The position numbers were made by a program, and so were the translations under genes. DNA of 27,528 bases from a virus: positions 1 to 27,528 of the IMG/VR virus record IMGVR_UViG_3300044972_001176; one strand, 5' to 3'. The notes beneath the pieces are model-generated. The model saw only the letters and a list, made by a program, of their open reading frames with translations. It had not been told where the DNA came from and made no database searches. This document shows, piece after piece, positions 1 to 6,639 of this stretch; position 1 is the stretch's first letter; each line of letters begins with the position of its first letter.

Positions 1-128
1 GACTTGATGTTCAAGACCAGCGTAGAGTGATTACGAACAGCCAAGCTACCTTTAACGCCATACTTTTTAAGAATGGATTTGAGTTCTGGGGCAATTTTCG
101 CTTTACGCTCTTGATTCATATAAGCCAT
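1..128 (-). CDS. Small conserved phage protein, N-terminal part only
   Basis: The gene starts with ATG at 128 and runs leftward off the window edge, so only about 42 residues are visible (MAYMNQERKAKIAPELKSIL, then a KKYGVKG and RNHSTLVLNI stretch). A small protein with this type of start is, to my recollection, common among phages and plasmids, with no assigned function. The start is supported by a purine-rich AGGAA site a few bases upstream and by its own near-consensus promoter at 159-187. It belongs to the run of small leftward genes that share one promoter design. The C-terminus and function cannot be judged. Confidence 0.7.
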   Translation of the reverse strand, partial: MAYMNQERKAKIAPELKSILKKYGVKGSLAVRNHSTLVLNIK

Positions 129-158
129 TTTATTTCCTGTTCTCTAGTTTAAGTATGT

Positions 159-187
159 ATTTTACAGTAAAACCGATTTAATGTCAA
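159..187 (-). promoter_or_regulatory. Sigma70-type promoter P1
   Basis: On the minus strand, TTGACA (187-182), a 17-bp spacer and TAAAAT (164-159) precede the gene starting at 128. The -35 overlaps the stop codon of the upstream gene (TGA at 186-184). The leader carries the AAACTAGAGAA box shared with P3 and P4. Unlike P2-P5, no full GTTGTA-N4-TACAAC palindrome sits upstream; there is only a TACAAC half-site at 190-195. Confidence 0.75.
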
Positions 188-498
188 GCTACAACTTTAC
201 TATTGGCAACTTCCAACAATTGACCCGCATATTTGCAGATTCTAGGAACGCCTTTAGCGTTTGGTTTTAGCCAATATGACAATTGCTTTTCTGTAAGATA
301 CCCACGAGCGGCAAAGAATTTAGCCATGGAAGTTCCCATAAAAGCATCAGCCGGAGTAAAGCCTTCGCCATTACGATTTACTGTAGATTCGGAACTTTGT
401 TCGCCAAGAGTTTGACGATTAAACAGAGCAATTAAAGCACGACCCACTGCCTTGTTATTGGTAGTGAGTAAAGTAACGATTTGTTCTTTAGTAATCAT
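184..498 (-). CDS. Hypothetical small phage protein (104 aa)
   Basis: A 104-residue soluble protein with no signal peptide or membrane segment. The N-terminal half is helical (MITKEQIVTLL, then ALIALFNRQT). The middle is polar with a GFTPADAFMGTSMAKFFAARG stretch, and the end resembles a small helical DNA- or protein-binding unit (LTEKQLSYWL, ICKYAGQLLEVA). Similar GF-x-AD/GT/K-AGQL patterns occur in small phage proteins of unknown role; I recognise the pattern but cannot name a family. It is monocistronic under promoter P2 (529-557). Its stop codon lies inside the -35 of the next promoter, so the two genes are packed as closely as possible. Confidence 0.75.
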   Translation of the reverse strand: MITKEQIVTLLTTNNKAVGRALIALFNRQTLGEQSSESTVNRNGEGFTPADAFMGTSMAKFFAARGYLTEKQLSYWLKPNAKGVPRICKYAGQLLEVANSKVVA

Positions 499-528
499 GT
501 TTTTTCCGTTTTCTCAGTGTAAGTGTAT

Positions 529-557
529 ATTTTACAGTAAAATCGATTTATTGTCAA
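529..557 (-). promoter_or_regulatory. Sigma70-type promoter P2
   Basis: Minus-strand TTGACA (557-552), 17-bp spacer, TAAAAT (534-529), driving the gene that starts at 498. It is nearly identical in spacer sequence to P1. The palindrome at 566-581 lies 8 bp upstream of the -35. Confidence 0.75.
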
Positions 558-565
558 TAAAAAGT

Positions 566-581
566 GTTGTAAAAATACAAC
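566..581. promoter_or_regulatory. Palindromic operator-like site O2
   Basis: GTTGTAAAAATACAAC is an imperfect copy of GTTGTA-N4-TACAAC, eight bases upstream of the P2 -35 box (centre near -51.5). The same position and sequence recur at P3, P4 and P5. This is a likely protein-binding site, either an activator or a repressor; the binder is unknown. Confidence 0.55.
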
Positions 582-802
582 TAAGCCACTTCACGATTTA
601 GATCACGAACGCGGGTAATTTGAGAATGTTCCAAAATTACTGAATCTCGCTCAGCCCCATAAACGTTGATTGTGGAATCAAGTTTAATATGATGATGAAC
701 ACGTCCGCCATAAGCTACACGACTAAGTGTAACTTTACCACTAACGGGAAAGTCGCCCATATAAGTACCGAAAACTTGCATTCCTTCAAGATGCCAACCC
801 AT
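581..802 (-). CDS. Hypothetical small phage protein (73 aa)
   Basis: A 73-residue protein beginning MGWHLEGMQVFGTYMGDFPV. It is predicted to be mostly beta strand (VSGKVTLSRVAYGG, HHHIKLDSTINVYG, DSVILEHSQITRV). Small proteins with a very similar MGWHLEGM...GTYMG-FPVSGKV start are, to my recollection, widespread in phages without known function; this is a family memory, not a search result. It is monocistronic under P3 (834-862), with an AAAGGAC-type ribosome site. The stop overlaps the edge of palindrome O2, so promoter, operator and coding sequence of neighbouring genes interlock. Confidence 0.78.
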   Translation of the reverse strand: MGWHLEGMQVFGTYMGDFPVSGKVTLSRVAYGGRVHHHIKLDSTINVYGAERDSVILEHSQITRVRDLNREVA

Positions 803-833
803 ATTTTTGTCCTTTTCTCTAGTTTAAGTATCT

Positions 834-862
834 ATTATACAGTATTATGGATTTATTGTCAA
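834..862 (-). promoter_or_regulatory. Sigma70-type promoter P3
   Basis: Minus-strand TTGACA (862-857), 17-bp spacer, perfect TATAAT (839-834), i.e. a full consensus promoter. The leader contains AAACTAGAGAAAAGGA before the ATG at 802. Confidence 0.82.
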
Positions 863-869
863 TTAATTT

Positions 870-885
870 GTTGTATTAATACAAC
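870..885. promoter_or_regulatory. Perfect palindrome O3 upstream of P3
   Basis: GTTGTATTAATACAAC is a perfect 16-bp palindrome, extended by one further base pair on each side (869-886). It lies 7 bp upstream of the P3 -35 and contains the last codons of the 43-residue gene. It is the most symmetric of four copies and probably closest to the operator consensus. Confidence 0.6.
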
Positions 886-1007
886 ACTTTTAACTGTGAT
901 GGGACAACGATTTCACGAGTGCCGTCAGGTTTTCTAATAGAAACCACGCCATTAATATCAACAATAACACGAACCAAACGCCCAGAAACTTTGTCAATTG
1001 CTAACAT
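876..1007 (-). CDS. Very small hypothetical protein (43 aa)
   Basis: An ATG at 1007 opens a 43-codon frame ending TAA at 876-878, reading MLAIDKVSGRLVRVIVDING and then VVSIRKPDGTREIVVPSQL-KVLY. It is supported by an AAAGGAAA ribosome site just upstream, a full-consensus promoter P4, and the same leader box as its neighbours. The pattern of alternating beta strands suggests a small SH3-like or beta-sheet domain, but no family is recognised. Its stop lies inside palindrome O3. Confidence 0.72.
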   Translation of the reverse strand: MLAIDKVSGRLVRVIVDINGVVSIRKPDGTREIVVPSQLKVLY

Positions 1008-1038
1008 AATTATTTCCTTTTCTCTAGTTTATGTATCT

Positions 1039-1067
1039 ATTATACATGGAAATGGATTTGTTGTCAA
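1039..1067 (-). promoter_or_regulatory. Sigma70-type promoter P4
   Basis: Minus-strand TTGACA (1067-1062), 17-bp spacer, TATAAT (1044-1039): full consensus. It drives the 43-residue gene, with an AAACTAGAGAAAAGGA leader as at P3. Confidence 0.82.
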
Positions 1068-1075
1068 CTATCTGT

Positions 1076-1091
1076 GTTGCATTAATACAAC
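1076..1091. promoter_or_regulatory. Palindromic operator-like site O4
   Basis: GTTGCATTAATACAAC differs at one position from the perfect O3 site, and the symmetry extends two more base pairs outward (GT...AC). It sits 8 bp upstream of the P4 -35, immediately after the stop of the SleB gene. Confidence 0.55.
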
Positions 1092-1092
1092 A

Positions 1093-1626
1093 CTATTTTT
1101 GAGCGTAAAATATGTGTTGACCTATCTTGTCTACTGGATTCTTTATCTGTGTCCACTTGGGAGCACTAATCCACTCGGCATGATAGTGAGTACTAGTGTC
1201 TAGCGTGACAATTCTAGTGCCATTTAAATATTTGTTGGCAGCTTTTAAACTTTCATCCCATAATGGACCCTTGGGTTTCTCTGCTAATTTTCTTTTATCT
1301 AAAGTCCATGAAAATTGACTTTTGGCATAGACAACTTTACACACTGTATTGCCCCAGCGACCAGTATTTAAACGATTGAATGTCACTTGAGCCACGGCAA
1401 TTTTACCCTCAATGGATTCCACGCCACTTTCAAAGTAGATATTACGAGCCAGACAATCATAGTCATCATTACTAAGTTTAATTTTAGTATCTACATGATG
1501 TAAATTTGACTTGGGTTTGATATTTATAAATTCAATTGGATATGCAGTAGCAATAGGTCGACCATCTTTTAAGGTAAATGAAACGGTGGTCGTTAAAGCG
1601 ACAATTAAAATCAATATTGATTTCAT
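1093..1626 (-). CDS. SleB-family cell wall hydrolase (secreted/anchored)
   Basis: Peptidoglycan hydrolase of the SleB / Hydrolase_2 type, probably cutting glycan strands as a lytic transglycosylase or amidase-like enzyme during lysis or remodelling. A hydrophobic N-terminus (residues 1-18, ILILIVALTTTVSF) looks like a signal peptide or signal-anchor. The catalytic domain runs from about residue 56: CLARNIYFESG with Glu66 as the expected catalytic residue, then EGKIAVAQVTFNR, SQFSW, and C-terminal THYHA...W and GQHIFY motifs, all typical of the family. At 177 residues it is a complete single-domain enzyme. It has its own promoter P5 and is the last gene of the early-looking block. A second, more divergent SleB-type enzyme lies at 13018-13743. 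Which of the two is the endolysin is unclear. Confidence 0.85.
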   Translation of the reverse strand: MKSILILIVALTTTVSFTLKDGRPIATAYPIEFINIKPKSNLHHVDTKIKLSNDDYDCLARNIYFESGVESIEGKIAVAQVTFNRLNTGRWGNTVCKVVYAKSQFSWTLDKRKLAEKPKGPLWDESLKAANKYLNGTRIVTLDTSTHYHAEWISAPKWTQIKNPVDKIGQHIFYAQK

Positions 1627-1649
1627 AATATCTTATCTCTAAAATGTCT

Positions 1650-1678
1650 ATTATACAGAAATATGAATTTATTGTCAA
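1650..1678 (-). promoter_or_regulatory. Sigma70-type promoter P5
   Basis: Minus-strand TTGACA (1678-1673), 17-bp spacer, TATAAT (1655-1650), ahead of the SleB gene starting at 1626. It is full consensus like P3 and P4. It argues that the opposite-strand dioxygenase starts at 1741 and not at the upstream in-frame ATG at 1663. Confidence 0.8.
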
Positions 1679-1686
1679 ATGATTGT

Positions 1687-1702
1687 GTTGTAGAAATACA
1701 AC
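1687..1702. promoter_or_regulatory. Palindromic operator-like site O5
   Basis: GTTGTAGAAATACAAC matches the GTTGTA-N4-TACAAC consensus and sits 8 bp upstream of the P5 -35, the same geometry as at P2 and P4. It lies between the divergent SleB and dioxygenase genes and could affect both. Confidence 0.55.
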
Positions 1703-1727
1703 AATTTATTGGCTCTGAGTTCAATCT

Positions 1728-1735
1728 AATAAATA
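1728..1735 (+). promoter_or_regulatory. Late-promoter-like AATAAATA
   Basis: A one-base variant of the T4-type late motif TATAAATA lies five bases before the ATG at 1741. If used, transcription would start at or next to the ATG. The region is AT-rich, so chance occurrence is possible. Confidence 0.3.
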
Positions 1736-1740
1736 AACAC

Positions 1741-2595
1741 ATGAATATCACAAACATCTATGACAGTTGGGGTAGTAATGTAAACGTAACCTATGACGAG
1801 TTGTTAAGCTACGACCTCAAGTTTTGGCAATCATTGGTACTCAGTAGAAATCTAATTGTCATTCGTGGTTTAGGTAAAGAGTTGACCGATGACGAGCTTT
1901 ACAATTTAAGTGGTAAATTTGGAACTGTTTGGACGTCTGAAATTTTCAGTCAGCCGTACATATCGAATGGAAAAGATCCTACCATTATCAAAGACACTGA
2001 TAAGCCAGTGAGTTATTTCAGATCCAATAACAATTACTTTTCAAGTAGAAAAATGATATATCATGCTGATATGCCACATGTCAAAGAATACAGTTATCCG
2101 GGTCGTACTCTGTATATGGTTCAGAATACATTGGACAATTCAGGAATGACAAGTTGGTTAAATTTAGAGTTAGGATGGACCTTGTTATCCGAGCAAGAAA
2201 AAAAGGCATATTATGGCTATGAAATAGTCATGCACGATATGTACGTAGCAGAAACCAGAATGGAGAAACTACCATTTTTAAAAGTGAATCCAAAGACAGG
2301 AAAACTAAGTCCGCTTGTAAATTGTTATTTTCATGGTAATCCACGTGAGAACTCGTGGATACATCACGTAGTAAAAGATGGCATTGATTTGAGCTATGCG
2401 GAGTCTGAAAAATTTATAGAAGGCGTATACCGACTGTTAGAAAGCAAAACAAATACAGTGTACGATCATACCTGGTCCACTGGCGATCTGGTAATATATG
2501 ATAACTGGTTCAACGTACATAAACGCACAAGCGTCAATGACACGGGAATTCCCGGTGGCAGATTACTAAAACGTACTACTTTCAACTTCAACTGA
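1741..2595 (+). CDS. TauD/TfdA-like 2-oxoglutarate/Fe(II) dioxygenase
   Basis: A 284-residue non-haem iron oxygenase. The facial triad is visible: His108-x-Asp110 (YHADMPH), distal His260 (FNVHKRT), and Arg274 or Arg278 near the C-terminus (GGRLLKRTTF) for 2-oxoglutarate binding. These are the hallmarks of the TauD/TfdA/CAS-like family, which hydroxylates small molecules such as taurine, clavaminate precursors or carnitine precursors. The substrate is not deducible. An in-frame ATG at 1663 would add 26 residues, but that stretch coincides with promoter P5 and operator O5 of the opposite gene, so 1741 is preferred. Neither start has a good ribosome site. The gene is monocistronic and ends at a strong bidirectional terminator. 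It is a larger type than the three compact oxygenases at 8.2-10 kb. Confidence 0.85.
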   Translation: MNITNIYDSWGSNVNVTYDELLSYDLKFWQSLVLSRNLIVIRGLGKELTDDELYNLSGKFGTVWTSEIFSQPYISNGKDPTIIKDTDKPVSYFRSNNNYFSSRKMIYHADMPHVKEYSYPGRTLYMVQNTLDNSGMTSWLNLELGWTLLSEQEKKAYYGYEIVMHDMYVAETRMEKLPFLKVNPKTGKLSPLVNCYFHGNPRENSWIHHVVKDGIDLSYAESEKFIEGVYRLLESKTNTVYDHTWSTGDLVIYDNWFNVHKRTSVNDTGIPGGRLLKRTTFNFN

Positions 2596-2605
2596 CGACC
2601 ATATA

Positions 2606-2631
2606 AAAAACTCACGATATCGTGAGTTTTT
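2606..2631. terminator. Bidirectional intrinsic terminator
   Basis: A perfect 26-bp inverted repeat (A5-CTCACGATATCGTGAG-T5) lies between two convergent genes. Both strands give a GC-containing stem followed by a U-run, so it should stop transcription from the dioxygenase (+) and the Bug-family gene (-). Confidence 0.88.
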
Positions 2632-2680
2632 ATTACTATTTTCTGATAGATTCAAGCCTAGTACATATATAGTTATTTAC

Positions 2681-3577
2681 CTATTCTTTCTCGACATCAG
2701 CCACTAATTCCTTCCACTTTTTCTGATTTTGCAAGTCAATACTCTCGGCCTCTGCCAACGGCGTGTATTTAACATAGCCAAAGTCATACTCACACAGACT
2801 CTTAGCTTTGTTAATCATTCCGTTTTTAATAATGTCATGTAGTTCTTTTTGTAGGGTAGAACTCATATTTTTGTTAACAAATACATAATAATCAGCAACA
2901 ATCCCTTCAAGTCCCTTGATGCCCTGTCTACTAAAAGTCTTGAATCCAGGCTGAGCCTCCACACCGGTAATACCCAATACGTGTACATCTTTTGCAAGAT
3001 TAGCAAGCGTATCTTGTCCCACAAACTCTACACTAGAGTCTACATGACCGCCCATCATAAAGAGCGTTGCTTCCGGGGTGCTTTTGAATGGAACTTCAAT
3101 AATTTTAAGACTGGGATTATCCTTTTTCAATGATCTAACAGCCAATGACCCAATCGATCCTGGGTTTATGCCAATCGTAATTTCTCTAGTCTTTGCGTCT
3201 TCGAGTATATTCTTATTTTTTGAAAATATCGCAATTGGCTGAGCCATACAGACAGAATTTATTATACTAAATTTTGTCACATCATGACTATCTTTGAACA
3301 ACAGCGGTCTGATATAAAAACTACTTGAAGTTAGTAATACCGATGTAGATTTGTCAGCTAACATTGAGGATGCTGCGATAGATCCCCCAATACCAGGTTT
3401 ATGAACAAAGATAAATTGATACTTATCTTGTTGTCTGTTCATATTATCTATCAACTCTCTGACCATCATGGCTGATGAACTGGTAGGTGCAAACCCCCAA
3501 TATACTTTAACTTGCTCTGCGGCCATAGTATAAGTTGCCACAACTGTCAATATAAACCCCACAATAATTCTTTTCAT
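2681..3577 (-). CDS. TctC/Bug-family periplasmic solute-binding protein, divergent
   Basis: A 298-residue extracytoplasmic binding protein of the tripartite tricarboxylate transporter (TctC/Bug) family. A clear signal peptide ends near residue 19 (VVATYTMAAEQ). Family landmarks are the second ligand loop HKPGIGGSIAASSM, the GSIGSLAVRSL region, EVPFKSTPEATLFMMGGHVD and the QPGFKTFS segment. The usual first ligand loop with a PPGG motif is replaced by FAPTSSSAMM, so ligand choice probably differs from ordinary Bug proteins. No TctA/TctB membrane partners are present. A second Bug gene runs divergently next door. In bacteria these bind carboxylates, amino acids or similar small molecules; in a phage the role is unknown. 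Base composition is less AT-rich than the block to its right. Confidence 0.8.
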   Translation of the reverse strand: MKRIIVGFILTVVATYTMAAEQVKVYWGFAPTSSSAMMVRELIDNMNRQQDKYQFIFVHKPGIGGSIAASSMLADKSTSVLLTSSSFYIRPLLFKDSHDVTKFSIINSVCMAQPIAIFSKNKNILEDAKTREITIGINPGSIGSLAVRSLKKDNPSLKIIEVPFKSTPEATLFMMGGHVDSSVEFVGQDTLANLAKDVHVLGITGVEAQPGFKTFSRQGIKGLEGIVADYYVFVNKNMSSTLQKELHDIIKNGMINKAKSLCEYDFGYVKYTPLAEAESIDLQNQKKWKELVADVEKE

Positions 3578-3602
3578 AACTTAATTTTCCTTACAATAAA
3601 GT

Positions 3603-3610
3603 TATTTATT
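3603..3610 (-). promoter_or_regulatory. Late-promoter-like AATAAATA for the leftward Bug gene
   Basis: The minus strand reads AATAAATA, 25 bp before the ATG at 3577. A GATAAATA on the plus strand is also 25 bp before its ATG, so the divergent region is symmetrical. Confidence 0.4.
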
Positions 3611-3656
3611 ATGAATAATTATAGTCTAATAATTTTTATGTTATCAAAAATTAGTC

Positions 3657-3664
3657 GATAAATA
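3657..3664 (+). promoter_or_regulatory. Late promoter candidate GATAAATA
   Basis: GATAAATA, a one-base variant of the T4-type late motif, lies 25 bp before the ATG at 3690 and ahead of the four-gene rightward operon. Confidence 0.45.
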
Positions 3665-3689
3665 ACATACTATTCTAAGAGTCCAATGT

Positions 3690-4592
3690 ATGAAATATGT
3701 ACTAATATTTATAACATTATTTTTTTCATCAATTACATCAGCGTTCGATTTAACCTCAGAACCTATTAAGGTTATTATTCCATTTCCTCCAGGTGGGGGA
3801 GTTGACGCTACCTTTAAACATTTAGCCAAATATGCCTCAAATCATAATATAAAACTAGTACCCGTTTATAAACCAGGAGCTGATGGTCTAATAGGAATGA
3901 ATGAATTATCAAAATCGCCTAAAGATGGTTATCATATTTCTGTTGCTACTAGTGGTACTATAGCGACATATCGATTAAAAAATAATGATGATACTTTAAA
4001 GCCTTTAATTGGTATTAGAAATAGTATGTCAGTTGTAGTTGTGAATAGTAATTCTAATATAAGAACATTTGATGAATATGAATATAATATTAAAAATAAT
4101 CCAAACTTTAATTTTGGATTTGGAGCTCCAGGGCAACGAATGTTAATTAATCAATTGATTAAAAAAATGAAGATTACTAATAATCCCATGATGATACCCT
4201 ACAAAGGTGGCGCAAATGTCGTGGCTGATTTATTAGGTGGTCACATAACCTCAGGAATATTACCATTTGGTATTGTTGCTAGTCATATTGAATCAGGATC
4301 ACTAAGAATGATTGCTATAAATGCCAACAATCCCCCAGAACGATATTCCGATATACTCTTGATTCAAAAAAAATACCCAGATTGGGTGGATTTTGATTGG
4401 TTTTGTCTGGTATTACCATCTGATACTAGTATAGAAATTATCAAAGTGTGGCGTAACTTTATGGAACAATATTTGTCAGATAATAATGTATTGAAAGAAT
4501 TCAAACAGGAATTTACAGAATCCGTGGATAAAGATCAACAAAGTGCCGAATCTACGGTAAAAACTTTTATTGAATGGAGCGGCATAAATTGA
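3690..4592 (+). CDS. TctC/Bug-family periplasmic solute-binding protein
   Basis: A 300-residue Bug/TctC protein with a signal peptide (residues 1-18, LIFITLFFSSITSAF). It keeps the classical first ligand loop IPFPPGGGVDATFKHLAKY and the second loop YKPGADGLIGMNEL followed by the typical PKDGYHISVA strand. Further family motifs are FGFGAPGQRM, PYKGGANVVADLLGGHI and the PERYSD segment. In bacteria such proteins capture a carboxylated ligand for a TctAB permease or for signalling; no permease is encoded here. Its stop overlaps the start of the next gene (ATGA at 4592), so a periplasmic binder is translationally coupled to PP-loop enzymes. That points to a shared pathway, for example substrate capture. 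The coupling is visible; the functional link is inferred. Confidence 0.87.
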   Translation: MKYVLIFITLFFSSITSAFDLTSEPIKVIIPFPPGGGVDATFKHLAKYASNHNIKLVPVYKPGADGLIGMNELSKSPKDGYHISVATSGTIATYRLKNNDDTLKPLIGIRNSMSVVVVNSNSNIRTFDEYEYNIKNNPNFNFGFGAPGQRMLINQLIKKMKITNNPMMIPYKGGANVVADLLGGHITSGILPFGIVASHIESGSLRMIAINANNPPERYSDILLIQKKYPDWVDFDWFCLVLPSDTSIEIIKVWRNFMEQYLSDNNVLKEFKQEFTESVDKDQQSAESTVKTFIEWSGIN

Positions 4593-5737
4593 TGTATAGC
4601 ACTGGATATTATCAGGTTGGTAATACCAAATATTCTAATAAAATATTTGCAGCAATTGACGCCACTTCCACTAACCAGCCAATGACCTGGCATTTTCACG
4701 ATGAGATTTTTGCTACGGTTAAACCAACTGGAATCACTGATATTAAGTTGTTGTACAAAGCACGTGCACAACAACTCAGAGATAAGTACGACTATTTAAT
4801 TTTATATTTCAGCGGAGGGAGCGATAGTTGGACTGTGCTGAATAGCTTTTTAGAAAACAACATCAAACTAGATCGAATATTTGTTAAGTGGCCAATGAAG
4901 GCGGTCGACAAGGGACTATATAAACCAAATTCTATTGATACTTCAGCTTTTAACTTTGCCAGCGAATGGGATCTGGTTATTAAACGTGATTTGCATTGGC
5001 TATCACAACATCATCCAGAAATTGAAATAGAAATAGGCGACTGGCTAGATAACTTAAACCAAGATTATTTTAATGATGATTTATTTGCTAACGCAGTACA
5101 TCATCATTTTATGACTAACTTATTGAGAGTGCCTTGTGGTAGCGTGGCTGAAAAACAGTTGGTTGAGAAAGGTAAAAAAGTAGGATCTATATATGGTGTA
5201 GACAAGCCATCAATAGTAGAACATGATAACAAGTGTTATTTCTTTTTTAAAGACGGTGCCACTACCACATGTCCAGTACGCAAAGATAATCCAGAAGGAA
5301 CCGAATATTTTTATTGGACTCCAGATATGCCACAAATAGCGTTGGAACAGGGCTACATGGTGTATCAGTGGTACAAGAATAATAAACAAAATCGTAATGT
5401 CATTACTTCTTCAATTGTTTCGCCAGAAAAACTTAAATGGGATGATCATCAAATTTCAAGAAATTTTCAGAATTCGATATCAATAATTCGCTCTATAATA
5501 TATCCTGATTGGGACGCACGAAAATTTCAAGCAGATAAGCCACTTCCATTGGCTGAGTTTGATGGTAAACAAAAAGATTTTTGGTTAGAGACCAGACCAG
5601 AAATGCAAGAAATTAAAAAAGTATGGAAATACTATTGGCAATCTTATATTGATAAGATTGATAAAAAGTACATGAACGTGAACAAGGAATTAAAAATTAC
5701 AAGAAGTCGCTATTATTATTTGGGTACAATGGAATGA
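4592..5737 (+). CDS. PP-loop ATP pyrophosphatase, asparagine-synthase-like (paralogue A1)
   Basis: A 381-residue enzyme with the PP-loop motif SGGSDS at residues 74-79, following a YLILYF strand. This is the ATP alpha-phosphate-binding loop of N-type ATP pyrophosphatases (asparagine synthase C-domain, tRNA thiolation and lysidine enzymes). Such enzymes adenylate a carboxyl or carbonyl and transfer nitrogen or sulfur. The first ~70 residues (YYQVGNTKYSNKIFAAIDA...LYKARAQQLRDKYDY) are not an Ntn glutaminase domain, so ammonia or another amine would have to come from elsewhere. The middle has IYGVDKPSIV and YFYWTPDMPQIAL. The protein at 6952-8139 has the same layout and motifs, so the two are paralogues. 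ATG 4592 is chosen over 4574 because of the ATGA overlap and an upstream GGAGCGG site. It overlaps the next gene by ATGA. Confidence 0.78.
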   Translation: MYSTGYYQVGNTKYSNKIFAAIDATSTNQPMTWHFHDEIFATVKPTGITDIKLLYKARAQQLRDKYDYLILYFSGGSDSWTVLNSFLENNIKLDRIFVKWPMKAVDKGLYKPNSIDTSAFNFASEWDLVIKRDLHWLSQHHPEIEIEIGDWLDNLNQDYFNDDLFANAVHHHFMTNLLRVPCGSVAEKQLVEKGKKVGSIYGVDKPSIVEHDNKCYFFFKDGATTTCPVRKDNPEGTEYFYWTPDMPQIALEQGYMVYQWYKNNKQNRNVITSSIVSPEKLKWDDHQISRNFQNSISIIRSIIYPDWDARKFQADKPLPLAEFDGKQKDFWLETRPEMQEIKKVWKYYWQSYIDKIDKKYMNVNKELKITRSRYYYLGTME

Positions 5738-6621
5738 ATAGAATATGGTCATTGACCGAAGATTATAAATTTACTTATAATCTAACAGAATTCGATACAG
5801 TAGACACCAACAACTATGTAGAGGCAATTGAAAAAACTGTTAAATTAGTAAGAGATGATTTTACTAAATTAAATTTACATAAAGTGGCATTATGTTTATC
5901 TGGATCAGATAGCGAACTTATTGCTCATTTTTTACATAAAAATTTTATTCCTACAGAATATTTCTTTTTAGATATTGATGGAATTAATTCTGTTGAATTA
6001 GATTTGTGCAAAAAAATTGCCGCTAAGTATAATACCAAACTTAATGTAATATCTATTACAGAACATGAGTTACTTAATACTATAATATATGAAAATTTTC
6101 ATATTACTCATGTATGTTGGCCAACATATGTCACATTACCATACTTAATCAAAAAAATTCCCAGTGACTTTTATATCATTACCGGAGAGGGTGATATTGA
6201 AAAAGGATGGCCTAGATATTTAAAAATTTACGAACAGAAAATTAAAACTCATGATAATAATTGTTTTTACATTCCTGTACATCTGACAGAAATATCATAT
6301 AGATTATCTATGAATTACTATGATAAACATGGAGAGAGTAATTTTTACAGTAGATGTTTTGACGTCTGGTATCATATTTTAAAAGATTCTAGATTAATAA
6401 CTGATGGTAAATGTATGTTTGATCCCAAAAAAAATATCATATCTGAGATACGAACTCAACTTAATTTACTGAGTCCATTAAAAACCATGAATTATGAAAC
6501 AGGGTATGAAGTAAGAATGAAAATACGAGAGAAAATAATAGAATATGGGAGAACATTTCCCGGATGGCATCCTATTATTGGAGATGTAATACAGATACCT
6601 AAATTTATGATAAATAGTTAA
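5734..6621 (+). CDS. PP-loop ATPase-like protein with a degenerate loop (paralogue B1)
   Basis: A 295-residue protein with ALCLSGSDSELIAHFL around residues 52-67. The loop reads SG-SDS, one glycine short of the SGGxDS consensus, while the flanking strand and helix are intact. It most resembles the protein at 11367-12284 in layout: a short N-terminal region, the loop near residue 56-70, a hydrophobic FFLDIDG strand, then ELDLCKKIAAKYNTKLNVISI. Later it has YIITGEGDIEKG, comparable to the GGE-type substrate segment of asparagine synthases. The missing glycine could mean altered nucleotide binding or a catalytically silent partner subunit. It is the third gene of the Bug-led operon, overlapping its predecessor by four bases. 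Confidence 0.72.
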   Translation: MNRIWSLTEDYKFTYNLTEFDTVDTNNYVEAIEKTVKLVRDDFTKLNLHKVALCLSGSDSELIAHFLHKNFIPTEYFFLDIDGINSVELDLCKKIAAKYNTKLNVISITEHELLNTIIYENFHITHVCWPTYVTLPYLIKKIPSDFYIITGEGDIEKGWPRYLKIYEQKIKTHDNNCFYIPVHLTEISYRLSMNYYDKHGESNFYSRCFDVWYHILKDSRLITDGKCMFDPKKNIISEIRTQLNLLSPLKTMNYETGYEVRMKIREKIIEYGRTFPGWHPIIGDVIQIPKFMINS

Positions 6622-6639
6622 TAATCAAGGAGATTTTAA

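Noticed and set aside
870-885. Palindrome O3 as an intrinsic terminator
   Set aside because: The arms are AT-rich with no loop and no following U-run, and the site keeps a fixed distance from four promoters, which fits an operator better.
689-1203. Plus-strand frames of 82 and 94 residues over the small early genes
   Set aside because: They run through consensus promoters and coding frames of the opposite strand and have Cys/Ile/Leu-rich, non-protein-like composition without ribosome sites.
1663-1740. N-terminal extension of the TauD-like gene
   Set aside because: This stretch contains promoter P5 and operator O5 of the opposite SleB gene. The family motifs all lie after ATG 1741. The extension cannot be fully excluded.
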